A stretch of DNA of 64,000 bases from Trichoplax sp. H2 (lineage: Eukaryota; Placozoa; Uniplacotomia; Trichoplacea), in contig NOWV01000213.1 of assembly GCA_003344405.1 (NCBI GenBank), forward strand, positions 58,366 through 122,365. Reading direction: 5' to 3'. The position numbers and the translations under genes were made by a program. Below, in pieces: positions 1 through 13,600 of the stretch; position 1 is the first letter of the stretch; every line of letters starts with the position of its first letter. Under the pieces are notes generated by a model. The model was not told where the DNA came from and searched no databases. It saw only the letters and a list, made by a program, of their open reading frames with translations.

Positions 1-966
1 TTCTCCACCTTCCAAATCTAAATCGTCAACGATAGCGATATCTTTTTGTTGCAAATCTTGGGTCTCCAATAATATTTGATTACTGGTTAGCTGGATATCG
101 ATATTACGGCCAAATTCATGAAAAAATTTTGCTATTTTGCGCATGTAGCATTGTACGATAGGATGACTATCGCCTAAGGTTGACGTATAGTTCTTCAAAA
201 TTTTCTGATACGTTTCAATAGCTAGATTATATTTCAAACGGCAAATATGGATATCTGCTATGCAGTTATAAACATCAATTATATCATAGTAATTATGATC
301 AGTTGATGCCAATAATATCTTGACTGAACGTTGGCACATCTCCATGGCGTCATCATACTTTAATACCTTAAAGTAGATTTTACCAAGATTTTCAAGCGAC
401 TTTGCTACTTTACGACTGTCTTCCTTTCGGGCCTTAAGTCTTATATCTAAAGCTGCATGATGAGCAGCAAGAGCTTTGCTGTACTCTTCTTTATCATAAT
501 GAATGTATCCAATCAGAGTATAAGAATCAGCAACATCGAGGCTATTCCTAGGACAAAGTATACTACATTTTATTTGTAGCGATTTATTAGCTAATGCTAA
601 TGCTCTATCGTATTCCCGGAAAGCTTTCTTTATTTCTGCTTCCCTATCATGGCATCGGGCTAGAAAAACTCCATCGTCCTCTTTCTCGCTAATTTCTTTG
701 ACCTCCTGAATACAACCTGTTGCTTTCTGGTAGTCTCCTATAATGATACAAACTGTTGCTATAAAAAGAAGCAGATCTTTTTTAATCAGAGTAAATTCTG
801 CTGATCTTTGATTCTCCTCTGCTGATTTAGTTAATTGTAATCCTTGTTCTAAAAAAGATTTGGCTGCTAGATAGTCCCTTGCGTTGTAATATAATTGACC
901 ATTTTGCCGCATCGATTTTATCAGAATTATCTTTTCTGAGGCTGACTGATTCATAGTTAATTCCAT
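1..966 (-). CDS. Gene A: TPR-repeat protein, N-terminal part (cut by window edge)
   Basis: An open frame of 322 codons runs on the minus strand from an ATG at 966 (MELTMNQSASEK...) to base 1 without a stop, so the gene continues outside the window. The protein is built of helical repeats of about 40-42 residues with the kinesin-light-chain-type TPR pattern; the clearest units contain SLDVADSYTLIGYIHY, KVAKSLENLGKIYFK and YYDIIDVYNCIADIH, each followed by a helix such as YDDAMEMCQRSVKI. TPR arrays are protein-binding scaffolds, usually cytosolic. I see no enzyme motif, signal peptide or membrane segment. A second in-frame ATG lies four codons downstream. Within the cluster A occupies the position that mirrors gene F, so its unseen 3' part may carry ZU5, UPA and a death-fold domain as F does; that is inference. 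Confidence 0.85.
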   Translation of the reverse strand, partial: MELTMNQSASEKIILIKSMRQNGQLYYNARDYLAAKSFLEQGLQLTKSAEENQRSAEFTLIKKDLLLFIATVCIIIGDYQKATGCIQEVKEISEKEDDGVFLARCHDREAEIKKAFREYDRALALANKSLQIKCSILCPRNSLDVADSYTLIGYIHYDKEEYSKALAAHHAALDIRLKARKEDSRKVAKSLENLGKIYFKVLKYDDAMEMCQRSVKILLASTDHNYYDIIDVYNCIADIHICRLKYNLAIETYQKILKNYTSTLGDSHPIVQCYMRKIAKFFHEFGRNIDIQLTSNQILLETQDLQQKDIAIVDDLDLEGGE

Positions 967-3900
967 TTTATCGTAATCATTGAAAGTTTATCCATATCAT
1001 AGTGCTATCCAATCCATTTCATTCAATTGACATCGTTTAGTTTACAAAATTATCGTAACTTTCCCAGTAAACAGTAAGCTTCTACTACTGCGCTTTCGAT
1101 ACTATAAGCTAGCATAACTAAATACGCTGCTATTACATACTCGTAATACAAGCAGTTGTACGGAAACCGGCGACTCGCAAAAATGATTTATCTTCATTAT
1201 TTTGACTATTCATTTGATTAACAGGCGGACAAAAGATTGATTCACAACCAATTTTTTCCCGATCGTCATTGTATCACGTCTAACCTATTGCTGTTGCATG
1301 GATTATTCTTGAAAGTTAACATCTCAATGGCATAGTCCTAATAAATAGTCGACGAAGCGCACTAATTGTTCTGTACTTGCAAATTCCATAACTTATTGTC
1401 TAACATCGTTGTCTTATCATTCAAATCTAGACAAAAGCTATGTGATTAAAAAATGTTACGACATCAAAGTTACCTTTTTCTAGTCAAATAAATTATAATA
1501 GTGACAGTAATATTTTATTTTCAAAAATTTCGATGATTTACTGCGATGCTATCAACAGCGTGTAGGATTAACGCTAGGAAGCTAATTGGCATCGAATAAA
1601 ACCTAAACAAAAATATACGATATGTGTTAGATACAGTTTGATATTTTTTTAAAATTGCCGCAATATTTCCTTTTCAGTATTGTATTTGAGTGTTATTTCA
1701 AAAATATATCCTTAGATTATTATAACACCGCAATTAAAGATTGCCATTGCATATTTATAAGGTGTTATGCAAATCCTCTGTTGAACTGACTTTAAATGAA
1801 TAAGTTAAGAAACGATGAGGGAAACAAAATATTGCAAGTTTAGTTTTGAAATTGAAATATATCAAAAGTATAGTAGCATGCAAATGTGAATAATTGAATA
1901 ATCTTTTGCATGTTGTTGAAATTAAGTTCTTCTTTTTGCAATAAAGAACCTTGGGCTATTACTGAAGAAGTCTCAATTTACCGATTGTCATATTTTATTC
2001 AGCAAATAAGCAAGCCATACTATATGGGTACTGGTAGCCATTTACGTGCAGATATGGGCATCTAATAGCAAGAATTAAAGTTGTTGGATTCGTTAATGAT
2101 AAGTATAACCGTAACAAACCAGCTTCGAGGCAAAGATAACGTAAAAATTTTTAAATTAATATTGTCTCCGGGATTCAGTATCCCTTAATTATCTCACAAA
2201 AAATATAGATGCCTTTGCTTCTATGTTAAACAACTATAGGACTCTCCTTTCATCCTACTATCTGCTGAGCTTAAATACAGTACTCTTTGGCAGCAGCTAT
2301 CATGTATGATTCATAATAGTTCACGAAATATGGTTCATATTGAATAGCTTAATTAATACAGAAATTATTTATGATCTTAGACATGTCCTGAGCGATTCTA
2401 CATAATTCGATTATAGAATATCCATACAAAGAATTATTTATAGTATCACCTATAATTGAATATCTTCAGGATATTCATCATAAACGTTACAAGACATAAC
2501 ACTATAATCAATTAACATTAGTTACCTTATAAGAACTCTTACTACAGTGCAGCGTAATTTATTGTAACAAAATAATAACTACCGTAGTTATTACTGTATG
2601 TCATTATTAGTTATGTCCGTATATAAATGTTAACCACTAAATTTAGCCATTCACTCTTCACGGTAGTTCGTACTGTGCAATAACTAATTACAAACTCGCA
2701 ATAAGTAGTAATTTTAACTGTGTCCCGAGTCTATTTGATGCAATTACTGAATTAGTTAACGCGTTTAGGTTATCCATAACTGGAGATACAAAATCATTGC
2801 ATCATGAATCATTTCGAAATAACTGGTCATATTAAACTTTACTTTATTCCTATCATCGTTCTGACTTCCTATGCGTTTGAATTTCTAGCGATAGCATGTT
2901 GCTCCAATATATTCGTAGATGAATTTCATTTCATAGCGTGGATAAATGCTCAGATTATGTTTTATTTGTTTAATAAAATGAAAAAAGGTTCTTAAGTATT
3001 TGCGTTAATTACGCTATTTTTACCGCTTTTACAAAGATTGTAAAAATATCAAAATATTGAAACATAAAATCAGTTAAACATATAAAGATGAACGTCTAAT
3101 ACTGACTATAATGATTTTCTACAATAACTAGGGTAAGCCCGCGAACACAGTTCGCGGTTCACTATTTGTTCACATTCAGCTATCAAATTTTACAATTGCG
3201 GTTACACTTGAACGTAGCCTAACCTGCAAGACATATCATGCACACAGATGAGATGCCTTATAAAGTTCCAGTACGACATCATCTCTACGCGAAGTCTAAT
3301 CCTTCGTTTTGTAATATATTGACAGCGTATGTTTGCAAACTGTATTTGGTAATTTGCAAAGAAATCCGTATTCAACATTCATTCACCTATGTGTTCATAT
3401 GCTGGTCGTTGCAATATTTTGAGCAGCATGTACTGTATTCTACTACTACTATATTGATTGACAGTAAGTGCGGAGTATTTGCACGCATTCTCTACACAAA
3501 TATCCGGGCTCAAAAACTGTAACTTTTATAGTATGTTCCATACGTTGTTGATAATAAAATACTGTACAGTGTACACTCAAACAGCCAACCAATCAGATGC
3601 GAGAGATTGCCGACACACAAACACGCAGATAAAAAGCGAACCAAATAATTTTAATAGATATAGATATAAATATAGATAATTTTGAAAAAGCGGTTCTGAC
3701 CGTCCATGATATCTTCAAATGAATATAATTTTCTACATAGAGACGGTGAGTAATTATAGTGGTACTTAATAGTTAAGCGTAACAAGAAGTTAGCTCTAAG
3801 CGTAATTCGTTAATCCTACTAACCTTGTTTAAAAGAAAATTGCAATTAAAAGCCGACATCGTAGCTTATACGTTTTTCGAGTTTTAAAAAATTATGTAAC

Positions 3901-4674
3901 TTATATTATAATTAAAAAAGTCTCAGATTTTAGAAATACTATAATCGTACGCAAGGTAAATGTAGCAACTTTTGTGAGTCAAAACTGAAGATTTTATGAT
4001 GATACAAAGAATGTAAATGATGCATTATTAAATATTCAAGCGACATAGACTTTATTGCCGTCCACTTAGAAACTTGCAAGAGGTGGAAGATAGCTTTATC
4101 TTTACCACGCTAACCGTTAAATACCAAGTGCAAAATTTCGGCATAAATTTGAACCATTTTACGCTTATTCTAAACCAACGATCGGAGACTTTGGTTTATC
4201 ATCATCCTTGCAATATCTGCGTATTCATGCCTAACCAAAACAGTTTATCTTTAGCAGTCTAATCGATTTCTGTTATAAGTTTAGATTACTCACAACTACT
4301 TTATCTCAATACAAAACTATAATCGATCAGTCCATACAAATTACTTTGAGAATTATGTTCGCTGAATTATGTACGGAAGCGACTTTTAATATTGAGAATA
4401 TGTTTAAAAGTTAATTGATGCGAATTGATTGAATCATAGCTTATAATATTTTCTAATAAAAATATGCGAATACTAATACATTGTAGTAACTTTAATCGCA
4501 TCATACTGATAATATTAGTAATATTCTTCGTAAGCAAATGACTTAGAACATCATTTCTATCGCTCAATAGCACAAAATAAGTAAATGTTTAGTAAACTAT
4601 GTACGATGAAATAATTTATGTTTCGCCAATAACAAATTAATCTGTTAATGGTTCAAAGCTAATTATAAAATTAC
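967..4674. other. Gene-poor interval between genes A and B
   Basis: AT-rich sequence with no frame that I can tie to a protein family. Short open frames (for example 3238-3522 and 4367-4573) have no recognisable domain. It holds the 3' flank of gene B, the 5' flank of gene A, and one CG-rich hairpin at 3139-3157. I looked here on the minus strand for a terminal death-fold exon for gene B and did not find one. Confidence 0.5.
3139..3157. repeat. Perfect 8-bp inverted repeat (CG-rich hairpin)
   Basis: CCGCGAAC at 3139-3146 is followed by the 3-base loop ACA and the exact reverse complement GTTCGCGG at 3150-3157. It stands out because its surroundings are very AT-rich and CpG-poor. Function unknown. 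Confidence 0.5.
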
Positions 4675-7641
4675 CTTCGACGAACGACTCTCTCAAGTTC
4701 TCTTCATTTACATCATTTGGCTGTTAAAATCAAATAAATCAGAAATTTACAAACGATTTATGAAATGTAAGTTGGAAAATATGGGTGAAATATTGATTAT
4801 CTGATAGGGTCTATTAATATTTTAACTTACTAAAAATATAGAACTTGAAATAACTTCAGTCGGTTTCCCGTTTTTCCCTTCACATTGTATGATTATTTGA
4901 CAAAGTTCTGCTGGCTCATCATCAGACAGTTGACATCGGTATGTGACTGAATAAATATTTCTCGCATTCCAGTTAATGTAAATATCTTTGATGCTATCTT
5001 TTGAATCAACTGAGTTATGAATTAGATAGCTCGAGAGAAATTTAATTTGATAGTAACCGTTCTTCAAGCAAGTAACATCTTCCAAATCATTAAATAATTC
5101 ATGCTGCTCAACAGATTTATACCGCTTTGGTTCATATGGAATACCTTTTTGCGTAATAACAATTTCAATGAAAGCTGAGCCTTTGCCAGTTACCGATAGA
5201 AACACTCTGAAGTCAATCTGCTGCTGTAAGCGAAGACTAAGAAATTGTGGACTTTTTGCACTGAAGTTCTTAGATGGCCGCTCAGAATGATTTATTCCAG
5301 CACAAAAGTAGGCAAAATGATCAATTTGGAAAACACACGCTTTTTCTGTCCTTTTTAAAGGATTTCCAATATCATCATCTGTTGACCATTTTGCATACAG
5401 ATTCTTGCCAGAAAACAATTGTATCAAGTTTTTTTCTTCATCATCTATCAAACTAGATGGTTTCGATTCCATTCCATGAAAGAAAGGCAATTGTAAAGTC
5501 GGATATTGCGAGTTCTTAATCAATTCTAAACGATCAGGCTCAATTCTAATAATTGGTGATAGCAGTGTTGCTTTAATATTTTGAATACCATAGTTGTACG
5601 GTGGATCTGCAAAATAAACGGTTATAGTAATTTCTGTATCTCTCGCTAAACATTCTACAGGAATTTTTAGCTCAAAGCCAGGCAAGGACTCCATTTTGAT
5701 GATGTTATTTTCATTGGCTTTACACAAAAATTTTTCAGATGGGTATTGAGTCATGACTATAATGTAATAAATGAGGTAATTATATATATATACACGTATG
5801 AAAGATTAAATCTTTTTATTCAGGCTATATCAAGAGAAAGATAATTTATTACATCTAATGGTCTAAAATTGATAGATTGCAGAATAAAATTATAGTAAGC
5901 AATAAGTAATTATCAGCTATACCTTCTGGTCGTTCTTTAAGTCTTGATGTTGCGCAACGGTACAATTGTTGGCCGATAGCTTTGATCTTCTCTAGGGAAC
6001 TGGCAGATAAAGCAGAAGCCAATTCATAAAACTTTAGCTGGGCCATGCATTTTAGTAACATCACCATGTGTTTTTCATCTCTTTCTTGAGATGAAATATT
6101 CAAAGAGAGACTTTTCTCTCTCGCAGAAAGCAACAAATTGCTTTGTATATATTTCTTTACTTCCTTGAATATGCCTGGGTCCGACAAAGATTTGAGCAAA
6201 AATTTACTTATTATTTCGTTAATATCGCAATTTGGTAAAATTGACTTCCAATTGGTTCCTAAAAAATATAGTATTTCCGTTGTAAGTCTTATTGCCATGT
6301 AAGTAATTGCTAAATTTTATAAATTTATATTTTTATAAATAGCTGTTTTAAGTTATCCTGTGATTGACTCGTAATTAATGGCCAGCCAATAAATCAATTC
6401 ATTGCTTAATTTTAAGTAAAATAGTCCGTTGGAAGTAAGTATACAGTTACCGTTTAGGTTATTTTCTTTCATAAGATGGCAATTATCGCTTCTTTCCTGT
6501 ATTTCTAGAGTAACAGTAACTTTAGGTTAAAGAATTACATGTTTAAAATGTGAAATTTATAATTTTGAAAAATGTTAAAGTTAGTTTGACAATTGTTTAA
6601 ATTTTATTAGATTACTTAATCTGTAACAGCAGTTGGGATGAATATAACGTGATTTGCTGACAATATTAGTACATTATCATTTCTATTAGATTTGCAAGTG
6701 ATCAAACATTAAAAGTAAATATCATAGTTTCACTGTTTTTAAAAGCGGAGGCGCTTGAAAAAACTTTAAATGCGGCACAATTAAAAATATCTGTTGCTTA
6801 TAATGCTATTGGTAGCTAAATTCTTTATAATGCCAATTATACTTGAATACGAACAGAAAATTAACTGTTGCTATGCTGAACATCAATTTATTTTATGGCA
6901 AAATTTAACCAGTATCATTAATTCTTTGTTCGATTTACTTAATTTTAAATACCGTATAAATCCATTTTAGGAGAACTAATCCAACTTGAATCAATTAGAC
7001 ATGCTGCATACGAGCCTTACGATATCAACAGTCGAGTAACTATCACAAATAGTTTAATTTCAAACTACAGTTGTTGACAAATTACATGCTTTAAGATTCG
7101 ATAAACTTCATTTATACGTGAAAAGTCAGGATTAAATTTTACTGTACTGTCTATATGCAGAGTCATTTTTTCTTATCTATCTTCCTATCTTGTATAAGAT
7201 TGGTCGCTTCAGTACGTTACGCTGGTTTTTGGGTAAATAATAAACTAAATATCCATTACCGGTTACCGCTTGTCAAATTTTGCGCCAAAAGATTACACCC
7301 AGAAAACTGTCATGACCTTTAAGGCTTAATTTGCTAAGCTTTACTTTACTAACGCTGCTTCTGTCTGGGTTCCTATTAGGATTTAAATGTGGTCTACGAC
7401 TAATTTACTTACCCATTTCAGGTTTCCCGATATCATTCGGCGTTTTATCATGTTTCTTATTTTGAAATGAATCATCATTTCGATCATTCGTATCTTGCAA
7501 AATAATATACACAGTTTCTATATGTTGTCCCTTTGTAGGCTTCGTTGAGTTCTTGATCACTGGTTGATTTGATTCTTTGCGAAAAGTATACAGGAAATTA
7601 TCGGAGTTGAAATTTGGCGAAGGTTTAGATTTCGTATCCAT
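4675..7641 (-). CDS. Gene B: CARD-like - ZU5 - UPA protein (five exons found, 3' end open)
   Basis: Spliced model on the minus strand: 7641-7413, 6504-6451, 6258-5923, 5756-4831, 4720-4675 (about 530 residues, phases 1,1,1,0,1). Start is ATG at 7641. Residues 1-94 are polar and low-complexity. Exon 3 encodes a death-fold domain that looks like CARD (NWKSILPNCDINEI, later RDEKHMVMLLKCM). Exon 4 encodes ZU5 (GFELKIP, EITITVYFAD, LLSPIIRIEP) then UPA (YYQIKFLSSYLI, IYINWNARN, AELCQIIIQ). ZU5-UPA modules pack against death-fold domains in UNC5, ankyrin and PIDD1. At the ZU5-UPA border, where PIDD1 has the self-cleaving His-Phe-Ser, this protein reads DHFAYF, so the serine is an alanine. No terminal exon after 4675 was found; a nearby acceptor gives a stop within two codons, so the protein may end there. 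Gene E is its close paralogue in mirror orientation. Confidence 0.83.
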
Positions 7642-10600
7642 AATGATGCAGGTTTATCAAAATTACTCATTGACTTTCTATTTCTAAAGCTGGCAAATCC
7701 ATTCTAAAAATTTTAATATACTAGCAATGTTAAAAATTAAACGACCGTTGAAGGATTGGCCCGATCGTGAACAGCCAGTTACCAAAAGAAGTTATTTGCA
7801 TGGCGACTCGTTAATAATGCTCTATAGAGCGTCCAATTATGCTTATTTTCGATCATCAATATAATTCATTATTACTCTTACAATTACCAGCCTAAGATAT
7901 TACGTAAAACTGTACGCTATTCGAAATCGCAGTCTTTGTCTCGATGGACCCATTATATTACATATCTAATAAATAATTATCTCTATTCATCATGTTTCTT
8001 AAATTGCTTTTTCAGCTGCCTTTTTCCCATCGGGGTTTATTCTATTGTATTGCGAATAATGTTTGCTTACTGTGACTGTATTATTGTTTACTACAATTTC
8101 GTAAATTAGGATAGCCTTTACACCTACTCCTATAACCAAAATCGTAGAATTGATGAAACTTAAAAGCTTAAGAAAACGATTACGGTGATCAAATCTTTCG
8201 TGGTTTGTCACACCATGAGAATTCAATAAAATTTTTGATTTAATTGACTATGAAATTTTTAGGCTGAATTATATTTAAAATTGTTTGTTGTAATAAATAT
8301 TAGTTTCGATGCAAATGCATCTTACTATTAATTATAATGCTTAGATACAATTAAATTAGCATAAATTTGAATAACTTGCGTCAGATAGAAAGTTTCAGTT
8401 AAATAACAATGGCTACTAATAGTTGACAGAGATTTCATTGTCACAAATTGACAACATGTTACCCGTCCCTTTTAGTCTTACTTCTCTATATCTAGATGTA
8501 AAATTGTTTTGTGATCTCATCAGTGTTTTTAATTAACCTTATAAGTAGATATAAGTATCTATCTAACTGATACTTAAATCTACTTACAATGTTAACGGTA
8601 CAGTCTACCTAATTCTCCCTTCCTTACACAATTTTTATTCTCATTACCAAAATCCGAAGTAATTGTTTCTAAACTGGAGGCTGTGTTGTCATTTCGGTTT
8701 TAATCGTATTGGATTACGTGGCGCTTTATAAATTAAGGCTTGTGATAGTCATTAATTTAGGATTGGATATTGCAACCGCTTTTCCATTCTTATAGATTTT
8801 ATTTATCCAGATCATAATTGGTGGCATAGATTGCTAAGATTTTTTCAGTTATTGAAACGTTTAATATTTATTAACTCTTAACATTATTTCTGAGCAGTTA
8901 CCGAGCAAAGTTTACAATAGTCCCTAAATAAAGATAAAGCTTAAGTAATATTTCTACCGTCATTTCGTAATTTCCGCAAGGAGCATAAATTTGATCGTCA
9001 TGCGGCCATTTTAACTATAACTTGCACTTGCTACTACCAATGCCCGCTCATAATGTTTCGTAAACACTTACAGGAAACAGAAAAAATTTATACTAACGAA
9101 ATATGCTTTAGCTCTCTACAATTCGTAAATCAACCCAAAATATTATTATAGAAAGCCGTTTTCGATATCAATGTAAAATGTATCGATCTAGGCCGATTGC
9201 GTACGACAACTACCGTACTTATATTATTCGATATTGAACGCGCTTTAAATTAAAAACACATTCAGTTTTACATCGGCTGATATAATATAAATACTAAGGA
9301 CAAATTGGAGGTTGGAATACTCTACTGTTCCACTTCAGTAATTTTACAATTATGAAAGTTCAAAAATGTTGCGATGTTCCTATTCTTTGATTCATATCAA
9401 ATATGTACGGTAAAATTGAAACAACTATATGATGAATAAAATGACTTGCCAGCCACGCAAATGTTCCAGCTATCGATTTGCTCCGAAATTAACTAAACTT
9501 GTTAATTAAATTATCAAAATTGCTCCTAATGAGCTGAAGATATTTAGCAGTAATCCTACTGCCCTTGCATTTCTTTTACTTTTTTCTTATTCTTACTTGT
9601 TTATTTCACGCCTTAGGTCTATTATGCTATATCTTAGTCATTAATCTAGAAAATTCGTTCTATTATAATTGTAACAGCCAACTGATTTTGATTTCCGCTA
9701 AGAAAATGCAATAATTTACGTATTTTTATCGCACCAAATGTAACTCTTAGTACTCTCACTCATATTCTCATTATTTACCCACATCAGCTATGTTTTACGC
9801 GTATTTATCGTTGCTGCAAACTGACTGGTTTCCAGTACTTCTGATTACAGAAATTCGGTTAACCTAATCTTCTTAGCTTTAATAATAATGTATATACAGT
9901 ATTTACTTTTATTGCACATGCTCTTAAAAATGAAAGGAAATTAACTAAATGTCTTATGAGAGCATAATATATCTTAATGATCTATAAATATTTAACATTA
10001 TTAACTGTGCTTTAGCAATGACAGATTATCTACATAAATTATATTTTTTAGAAGGATTAGAAAGATGGAAGTATTAACTTTTCTTTGATATACGGGATAC
10101 TTTGGTGGCGAAGTACAAACTACTTCCTTGTAAGATAAATCGTGATGTTGCACGTATTAAGTTATCTGCATTCATAAATCCCTTCCAGCTCCTATTTATC
10201 AGTTTAAATTCTTATGGTAATGACATTTTTAAGGTTATAAAACTGTCTAAAATAAATAGTGATTCTAAAAACTAGCAGCGTAAGTTCTAAGGTATTCTTT
10301 TCAGAGCTGTATGATAGGTATAGTAGATTCTTTCTAGTAATCAATTAACTGGCCTAGTGATATCCGATTTTTGCTGGTATGTAAATTTGATCTAGTTCTG
10401 TCTAGATTTTAAAACTGGCAATGTTGAAGCGATGATTAGTATTAGATTTTATTTTTATGCTAAATTTACCTTAGAAACAATTGTTATCTGTTTAAATAAG
10501 TAGAATATGATAATGCTAAAATAGATTGACTCAAGCCTGTAGTATAGATGCTTATGGGAAAGTTTAGTAGTAGCTTTCACAAGAACTTAAGAAATTTAGG

Positions 10601-13600
10601 ATTATCTGAATTTAAAAAATTAATTATGTTTAGATCTAACTCCTTCAAGTGCTACATTGTGTGCCATGCTTTATTACTGAGATGACTAATAGATGTCCAT
10701 TGGTCACTTAACATCCAAAATTTTACCTGCCAAACCATAGATCGCTAGATGGAACTGGAGTATGAATCTTAAAGTCAAACTGAGTAAAAAGCTACTATTT
10801 TTTTCGAATTGCTCGATTTTTTAAAGCTTCATAATTCTGATTGGTTCTTAAATCATAAAACTACTAGCCTATCATCTTCTAAATCATCTTACATAATCTC
10901 ATTATCAAAAAACAGTTTTTGCAAAGTTACGAAACTTTCAGAAATATCTCAAGAAATTTCATAAGAAAATATCATTCTAAAATATTAACTCTATAAAGTA
11001 ATCATCGTGTCCTTCTAGCTAATATATCTCAATCTAGCTAATAAATAACCTTGATCATCAAGAATTAGCTATTAAAATAATAATCAAGATAGCTTTACTG
11101 ATAATATAACAAATGATTTCTGTTACTGTAAAAAGTATACCAAAATGGAAGTTTGACATCAATACAATTTCAAGTTATTAGAATGAAATATAAATATTTT
11201 TGAATTAATTTCAGTCCATCTCTCTAATGTATCGCTGTAGTGAAGCTGCTAGATAAGCTATTATTGTCAACATCTTATGTAAATGTGAATTAGATATAAC
11301 TTAAGATAATACCAAAATCTTAGTTCTGTAAGTGTTGAGTTATGTTTGTCATTACTGTTATGTTGTAAAGAAGTTAGATAACGTATTTAAGGAGCCATGC
11401 TTTTCTGTCATTGTTATTCTTAGTCCTTCTTTTCTAAGATCTGCCGTTTTAGGAAGTTTTCCTTGTCTGTCGGAGTTTGTTGTGCTATTGCGTCCGTATG
11501 ATCTCAATCGATAGAGAACCAGTAATAAAATTTGCTATTCTAAAATCGCTTATGTGAAATATACTTTAATTACAATTAGTAGAACAGGTTTTGTTACAAT
11601 TGCAGAATCAATATCGTGAAATGCTTTACTGGCAAAGATTTAGACTCTGTTGAGAGATGCCAACTCAATATCAAAGCCTTAGTTGAGTATCGATAGTAGG
11701 TTTGTATTAACTCATAATTTGATCTATCTTTAACAAAACCCTAAGGATATAGAGTAAAGTGCATTAACAAGAAAGTAAACGAGTTTTTAGTGCTTCGTAT
11801 TACCGTACTATTTCACAATCAGTTAAGAACAAGTTCCCAGGCCAAAATGAAAATTTATAAAAATCAATCTTGTGATCATACCGGTAATGATTGAGGTATC
11901 TCTATCTAGTGTTAATACTAGCAACCGTATTATAGGTCGGCACTACTTTCGGCTAGTTTATGAGAAAGAAATTTGACAAGTAATCAGAATTATTGTATAA
12001 TTAACTACCAATTCCTACCCTCTTTTATTAATTCGAAAAGATCAGGTTCCATGCAGCGCGCGCTTCGTTCGCACTGACAAAGCAATATAATTGTATGATT
12101 TTAAACAGTAGATTTATTAGTAAAGTTAGTATAACCTATAATTATGGAGTAGAATTAGAAGTCTAGTTGTATAAATGTAAATACTCTATACTTAAAAGAT
12201 ATGACATTAGTAATCATCACAATTATTATACAGCTCGTAATGCTGTAACAATTATAAGGTTGTAACGTAAATATTAAATAGCAATTCATAGCATTTACCA
12301 GTTTGCGGCTTCTAAATTCAGCATATCTAGAATTTAGGTGAATACAAAACAGCACTATCAAAGGGATTACAGCTATACGACTTGTAACTGCAAATGCATA
12401 TCATTTTACTTTGTCGTACATTCCATCTAGCCTTTTACGAATTACGGTATTGTCGAAATTATAGTATAATATCATGAAAGCAATATAGACCCAATTTCTG
12501 TATTTTATTTTCTAATTTGTTGATTTAGTCTGTCTTATCAGTTAATTAGTATGTCATTGTCACAAACTTATGTTGCGAACTACTACACTAAACTAATAGA
12601 TTACTTATGCCTTGCTCCTTTACACCTGAAACAGTCATATACTGTATATTGCAACTGCTGATTTTAGACAGACTATTCCGGATTAAATTGTAGATGTAAT
12701 AACGGCAATGACTAGCTAATTTCTTTGCTACGGGTTGCAGAGAATCTACTTAATATAATTAGAATTTTGAAGTAGGCAAGAAATTTTGTCAAATGTAGGA
12801 TAGTGTAATCTAAAGGTATTTCTATCTGAGTGAGTATAATTAATTTTCAGATTAATTTAGTCAAGTACATTAAGACTATTACTTCTCAACAAAGATGCTT
12901 CTAATAACGCCTCTGTAATGACCATATGAAGGTAATGAAATTTATGTAGATTGAAAAGTACAGGAGTTAGCGAGAATAATTTTATGACCAGAACAACGTA
13001 ACTAAGTTGGTACTTTAGTGGTAGTTGACTTATTATGGTCGACAAGCCTGCTCCTTTATATTTTCATCCCTCCGACTTTAAGCTACATTATAAAACTTCT
13101 TTTATTACAATTTAAGTCGCATAAGCTTTGAATGTTTCAGGATGAATAAATATTGGCACTCTTCCCTTAATTTGTTTGGTATAAGTAGTGAACAACCAAT
13201 TGCCTTTTACTGTGATTCCAGCACATTGAAAAATCACTTACTTTACTAAATATATTTTAGAATATGCATAGAAGCATTAGCTTTAATAAATGTATTAGAC
13301 ATTGCTAAACATTCGAGTATTTTTATTCATCTCAAATTTACAATGCATGATAATACAGTATCTTTTTATGTAATGTGATATAGTCGCTATCATGTTTAAG
13401 AGCTTATGTTAGCTATTCAACAAAACAGTGAATTTTAAATAGACTATTTCAGAGTTACAAGCCTCAATTTCAAGACATTTTAGGATAAGATTTGTGAATC
13501 AGTAGCAACGAAAGCACTTTGACAAATCTTCTTGTCGTATCTTACAGTAAATATATTCGTAGATCCTTCTATGCTACTGATTCGCATCAATAGTGTTTCA

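Noticed and set aside
3238-3679. Overlapping plus-strand frames of 94 and 73 codons
   Set aside because: No domain, no paralogue in the window and composition like the AT-rich flanks; overlapping in two frames suggests chance.
7999-8226. Minus-strand frame of 75 codons with one hydrophobic stretch
   Set aside because: Could be a small gene but nothing beyond length supports it; no match to any exon of the cluster.
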